Assembly: GCA_017502525.1 (NCBI GenBank) | Contig: JAFVUV010000009.1 | Location: forward strand, 52,215 to 116,214 | From: Clostridia bacterium | Lineage (GTDB): Bacteria > Bacillota > Clostridia > Christensenellales > Borkfalkiaceae | Direction of reading: 5' to 3' | DNA length: 64,000 nt | Shown here: positions 61,953 through 64,000 of the stretch, piece after piece | Layout of the letters: every line of letters starts with the position of its first letter | Numbering within the stretch: position 1 is the first letter of the stretch | The notes under the pieces: generated by a model | Seen by the model: only the letters and a program-made list of their open reading frames with translations | Database searches by the model: none | Told to the model about the DNA's origin: nothing | Position numbers and translations under genes: made by a program

Positions 61953-62023
61953 ATGTCTTTCGCTCAAGCATTACCTTGCCGATTCAATGGTTTAATCTCA
62001 GCCTATTACAGCACCCACGACTA
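61953..62023 (-). ncRNA. TPP riboswitch aptamer
   Basis: On the minus strand the order of conserved TPP (THI-box) blocks is present: GGGTGC, then GGCTGAGATTAAACC (the CUGAGA pyrimidine-sensing element), ATTGAA, and the hairpin CAAG-GTAATG-CTTG followed by AGCG, equivalent to CUGG-AUAAUG-CCAG-CG. GTC and GAC at the ends form P1. A promoter lies 12 bases upstream and a terminator downstream, giving a transcriptional off-switch. The governed gene is the zinc-ribbon protein, not a thiamine gene. Confidence 0.82.
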
Positions 62024-62034
62024 TTTACTTTTTT

Positions 62035-62063
62035 AGTATAGCATATTTAGTAATAAATTACAA
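62035..62063 (-). promoter_or_regulatory. Promoter of the TPP riboswitch transcript
   Basis: On the minus strand -35 TTGTAA (62058-62063) and -10 TATACT (62035-62040) have a 17-base spacer, and TGC before the -10 resembles an extended element. It lies in the gap after the HD-domain gene, so the riboswitch transcript is independent of that gene. Confidence 0.8.
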
Positions 62064-62102
62064 GTAGTCCTTAAAAATACACGATTAAGATAAAAATACT
62101 AA

Positions 62103-62699
62103 TTAAATATCTTCTTTTATATTGCCTTTTTTAACGTTTCTTTCTATCAATTCTTTCGCAAATTCCCATATTTCTATTGAGCCAAGTTGGGAAGATTTTT
62201 GCCTATTTAATGCCTGCCTTTTATTTACTTCGTGCAATCTCCAATCCGCACCATTGTTACTATCATTTAGGAGAATAGGCTGTAAATTATCCATAACGTG
62301 AGCAAATCTTGCTTCGGGCGATTTACCCTCTTCAAACTCTTCAAACAGTTCCATTAAATGCTCTTTTTGGTCGTCAGGCAATAGTCCAAAAATATGGTCT
62401 GCCGCTTTTTTCTCCCTTTCCTTTTGGGTTTCTAAAGCTTTCGTATCGTAAGCATACGTATCTCCTGCATCAATTTCAACCACATCGTGAATGAGTGCCA
62501 TCATCATTGCTTTTGCAACGTCAAACTCTTCATTCGCATATTCTTTAAGTAAATATATCATCATTGCTATATGCCAAGAATGTTCAGCATCATTTTCTTG
62601 ACGAACGTATCCACTCAAATGTGATTGCCTTAAAATATTTTTTTCTTTATCAACTTCCAAAATAAAAGCAAGTTGTTTTTCAAAACGTTCTTTATCCAT
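62103..62699 (-). CDS. HD-domain phosphohydrolase (YfbR-like)
   Basis: The 198-residue protein has the HD superfamily layout: AEHSWHIAM with the first His, HDVVEIDAGD near 71 with the HD pair and a following Asp, and ARFAHVMDNLQP with the last Asp. It resembles 5'-deoxynucleotidases of the HD_3 family. Substrate is not known. It probably sits in the ICE cargo region. Start: ATG 62697-62699. Confidence 0.85.
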   Translation of the reverse strand: MDKERFEKQLAFILEVDKEKNILRQSHLSGYVRQENDAEHSWHIAMMIYLLKEYANEEFDVAKAMMMALIHDVVEIDAGDTYAYDTKALETQKEREKKAADHIFGLLPDDQKEHLMELFEEFEEGKSPEARFAHVMDNLQPILLNDSNNGADWRLHEVNKRQALNRQKSSQLGSIEIWEFAKELIERNVKKGNIKEDI

Positions 62700-62776
62700 A
62701 CCGTATCCTTTGAAAAAATTATGAAGTTATATTTTTATTAGATAAATTGGAATTTGACTTTTTGATGCACTTATAA

Positions 62777-63178
62777 TCACTTATCCACTTGTTTATCTTT
62801 AAGCAAAGAAATAGACACACTTGCCAATCCAATGCCAAGCATAACGAAAGCAGAGTTGGTTTCTAACACTCCCAAAACAGATAGAACAGTTACAGCAATT
62901 CCCATTGCAACACCAATTCCTTTCAAAGCAGTATCAACAATTACATCTACTTTGTTTTTGCCGATATTTTCTTTTGTTTCTGTCTTTACCTGGATTAGCT
63001 CATCTACTGATACTTCAAATATCTCCGCTAACTTCGGAATGGAAGATATATCAGAAAAAGACAAATCTCTTTCCCACTTTGAAACGGCTTGTCGGGATAT
63101 GTTCATCTTGTCGGCAAGTTCTTCTTGTGACCAACCGTTCTTTTTTCGTAGTCTGATAATCTTGTCAGCTAAAATCAT
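62777..63178 (-). CDS. XRE-family regulator with C-terminal membrane anchor
   Basis: The 133-residue protein has a Cro/C1 helix-turn-helix (about 6-60: WSQEELADKMNISRQAVSKW) followed by a charged link and two hydrophobic segments (about 88-125). Membrane-anchored XRE regulators often control neighbouring transporter genes. The ABC permease to the right is the natural candidate target. Confidence 0.85.
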   Translation of the reverse strand: MILADKIIRLRKKNGWSQEELADKMNISRQAVSKWERDLSFSDISSIPKLAEIFEVSVDELIQVKTETKENIGKNKVDVIVDTALKGIGVAMGIAVTVLSVLGVLETNSAFVMLGIGLASVSISLLKDKQVDK

Positions 63179-63318
63179 ATAAACACCTCGTTTGAATTTT
63201 ATTTAGGCTCGTGGCTCTTTTTGTGCTTATATTATAGCATAAACCACGGTTACACACCACCAACCGAGGGCTTTCAATGTGTCAACCGACAGTTGCTTTT
63301 TGCTTTTTAAGTGGTTAC

Positions 63319-63345
63319 GCCCTCGCTCCGTAAGGGAACGAGGGC
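63319..63345 (-). terminator. GC-rich hairpin after the ABC permease gene
   Basis: On the minus strand GCCCTCGTTCC pairs with GGAGCGAGGGC (one wobble, 11 bp) a few bases after the permease stop. The following GTAACC is not a U-run, so termination strength is uncertain. Confidence 0.5.
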
Positions 63346-63350
63346 TGATT

Positions 63351-64000
63351 TTACTGTTTCTTAAACACAGTTTTCATAATGGTTGAGAACTTCGGGGGCG
63401 TACCGTAAAGAAGAACGCCTACACGGTAGATCTTTGCGGAAAGAACACCGATACCGATAGTAGAGCCGATCAGTATAGCAATAGAAATAAAGATTTCATA
63501 CCAAGCTACCGTACTCATACAAATTCTCGTAAACATAGCCATAGGTGAGGTAAACGGAATATACGAGCATACCTTCATCAGAACGGTATCTACGCTACCG
63601 CCTATCATTGAGAACATTACAACAAAGAAAGCAATAATGAACAGGAACGTGATGGGCAATACCGAGGTGTTTATATCTTCAAGTTTTGACGCGGTTGAGC
63701 CGATTGCACCGTAAAGGAACGCATAAATCAAGAAACCGAGAACAAAGAACACAAGCAGATAAATAAACAACTCAACCGGCATATCAAATATCGAGGCAAT
63801 TATCGGATTTGACAACTGCGCTTTATTGATATTGTAGAACAGTAACGCCGAGCCGAACACAAGGACAAGTTGGGTAAAGCCTGCAATACAAGACGCAAGC
63901 ACCTTTCCGAACATCATACTCGTAGGTTTTGCGCTCGTAACCAAAACTTCCATTGCTCTTGAACTCTTTTCGCTTGCTACGTTGGTTGCTACCATTTGTC
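63351..64000 (-). CDS. ABC-2 type transporter permease, C-terminal part
   Basis: The visible 216 residues are the C-terminal part of a permease whose start lies beyond the right edge; no stop interrupts the frame there. The segment NVASEKSSRAMEVLVTSAKP is the cytoplasmic motif typical of NatB-like ABC-2 permeases, followed by about six membrane helices. The cargo is unknown. The neighbouring XRE protein may regulate it. Confidence 0.85.
   Translation of the reverse strand, partial: QMVATNVASEKSSRAMEVLVTSAKPTSMMFGKVLASCIAGFTQLVLVFGSALLFYNINKAQLSNPIIASIFDMPVELFIYLLVFFVLGFLIYAFLYGAIGSTASKLEDINTSVLPITFLFIIAFFVVMFSMIGGSVDTVLMKVCSYIPFTSPMAMFTRICMSTVAWYEIFISIAILIGSTIGIGVLSAKIYRVGVLLYGTPPKFSTIMKTVFKKQ

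Larger units (their letters stand above)
28301..64000. mobile_element. Integrative and conjugative element, left end to beyond the window
   Basis: The element begins at the tRNA scar and continues past the right edge. It has an integrase and excisionase next to the scar; a type IV secretion set (VirB4, VirB6-like, VirB2-like pilins and a VirD4 coupling protein); a MobP-type relaxase with a candidate oriT; and ArdC, PrimPol and helicase functions. Nearly all genes run leftward. The HD-domain, XRE and ABC permease genes at the right may be cargo or may already belong to the chromosome; no second att site is visible. Confidence 0.88.

Noticed and set aside
62905..63182. Plus-strand frames opposite the XRE gene
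   Set aside because: They are shadows of the HTH gene with no start signal.

Overview
The window reads as a low-GC Bacillota chromosome of Clostridia type. The indicators are the ClpC/McsB/McsA protein-arginine-kinase cluster with a YwlE-type arginine phosphatase, long-form HPF, a DnaD-domain primosomal protein, type III pantothenate kinase, an ECF transporter subunit, DUF951 and UPF0210/UPF0237. Shine-Dalgarno sites are strong (AGGAGG-like) and no outer-membrane genes are visible. No narrower placement is supported from sequence alone.

Bases 1-28300 are chromosomal backbone. A dense leftward block (15.9 kb down to 1) holds an esterase, DUF951, signal peptidase I, two small membrane proteins, UPF0237/UPF0210, oligoendopeptidase F, DnaB helicase, Sua5, an arginine phosphatase, RpiB, GalU, McsA, McsB, ClpC and HPF. 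The writer (McsB), eraser (YwlE-like) and protease unfoldase (ClpC) of phosphoarginine therefore sit within about 6 kb. A DnaD-like gene, homoserine dehydrogenase, CoaX with a probable pantothenate ECF subunit, a cysteine-rich microprotein, a purine permease, PMM/PGM, a TVP38 protein, a ClC protein and an SDR follow.

At 28301 the sequence enters an integrative and conjugative element (ICE) that runs to the window end. The boundary is a 3' half tRNA, probably Arg(CCT), with its terminator still attached, followed by an array of 11-bp repeats, a small VOC cargo gene, a tyrosine integrase and an excisionase. The intact tRNA would be expected at the far end of the element, outside the window. Reading leftward along the minus strand, the element encodes a sigma-like regulator, two HTH-like proteins, a 3986-residue megaprotein, an ArdC protein, a DUF6291-like protein, a candidate oriT, a relaxosome-like protein, a MobP-type relaxase and a VirD4 coupling protein. 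After these come a repeat-rich surface protein, two VirB2-like pilins, a terminator, VirB6-like and VirB4 proteins, and a 1096-residue adhesin whose C terminus is a third copy of the pilin domain.

Three points stand out. (1) The adhesin-pilin fusion shares an unusual Cys/His repeat with a second surface protein of the same operon. (2) The megaprotein joins ArdC-like, MutS-I-like, adenine methylase-like, SNF2 helicase and primase-polymerase domains. (3) A complete promoter, TPP riboswitch and terminator sits in front of a 59-residue zinc-ribbon microprotein instead of thiamine genes. Several genes too short for ordinary gene calling (31036-31161, 47742-47903, 61657-61836) are described.
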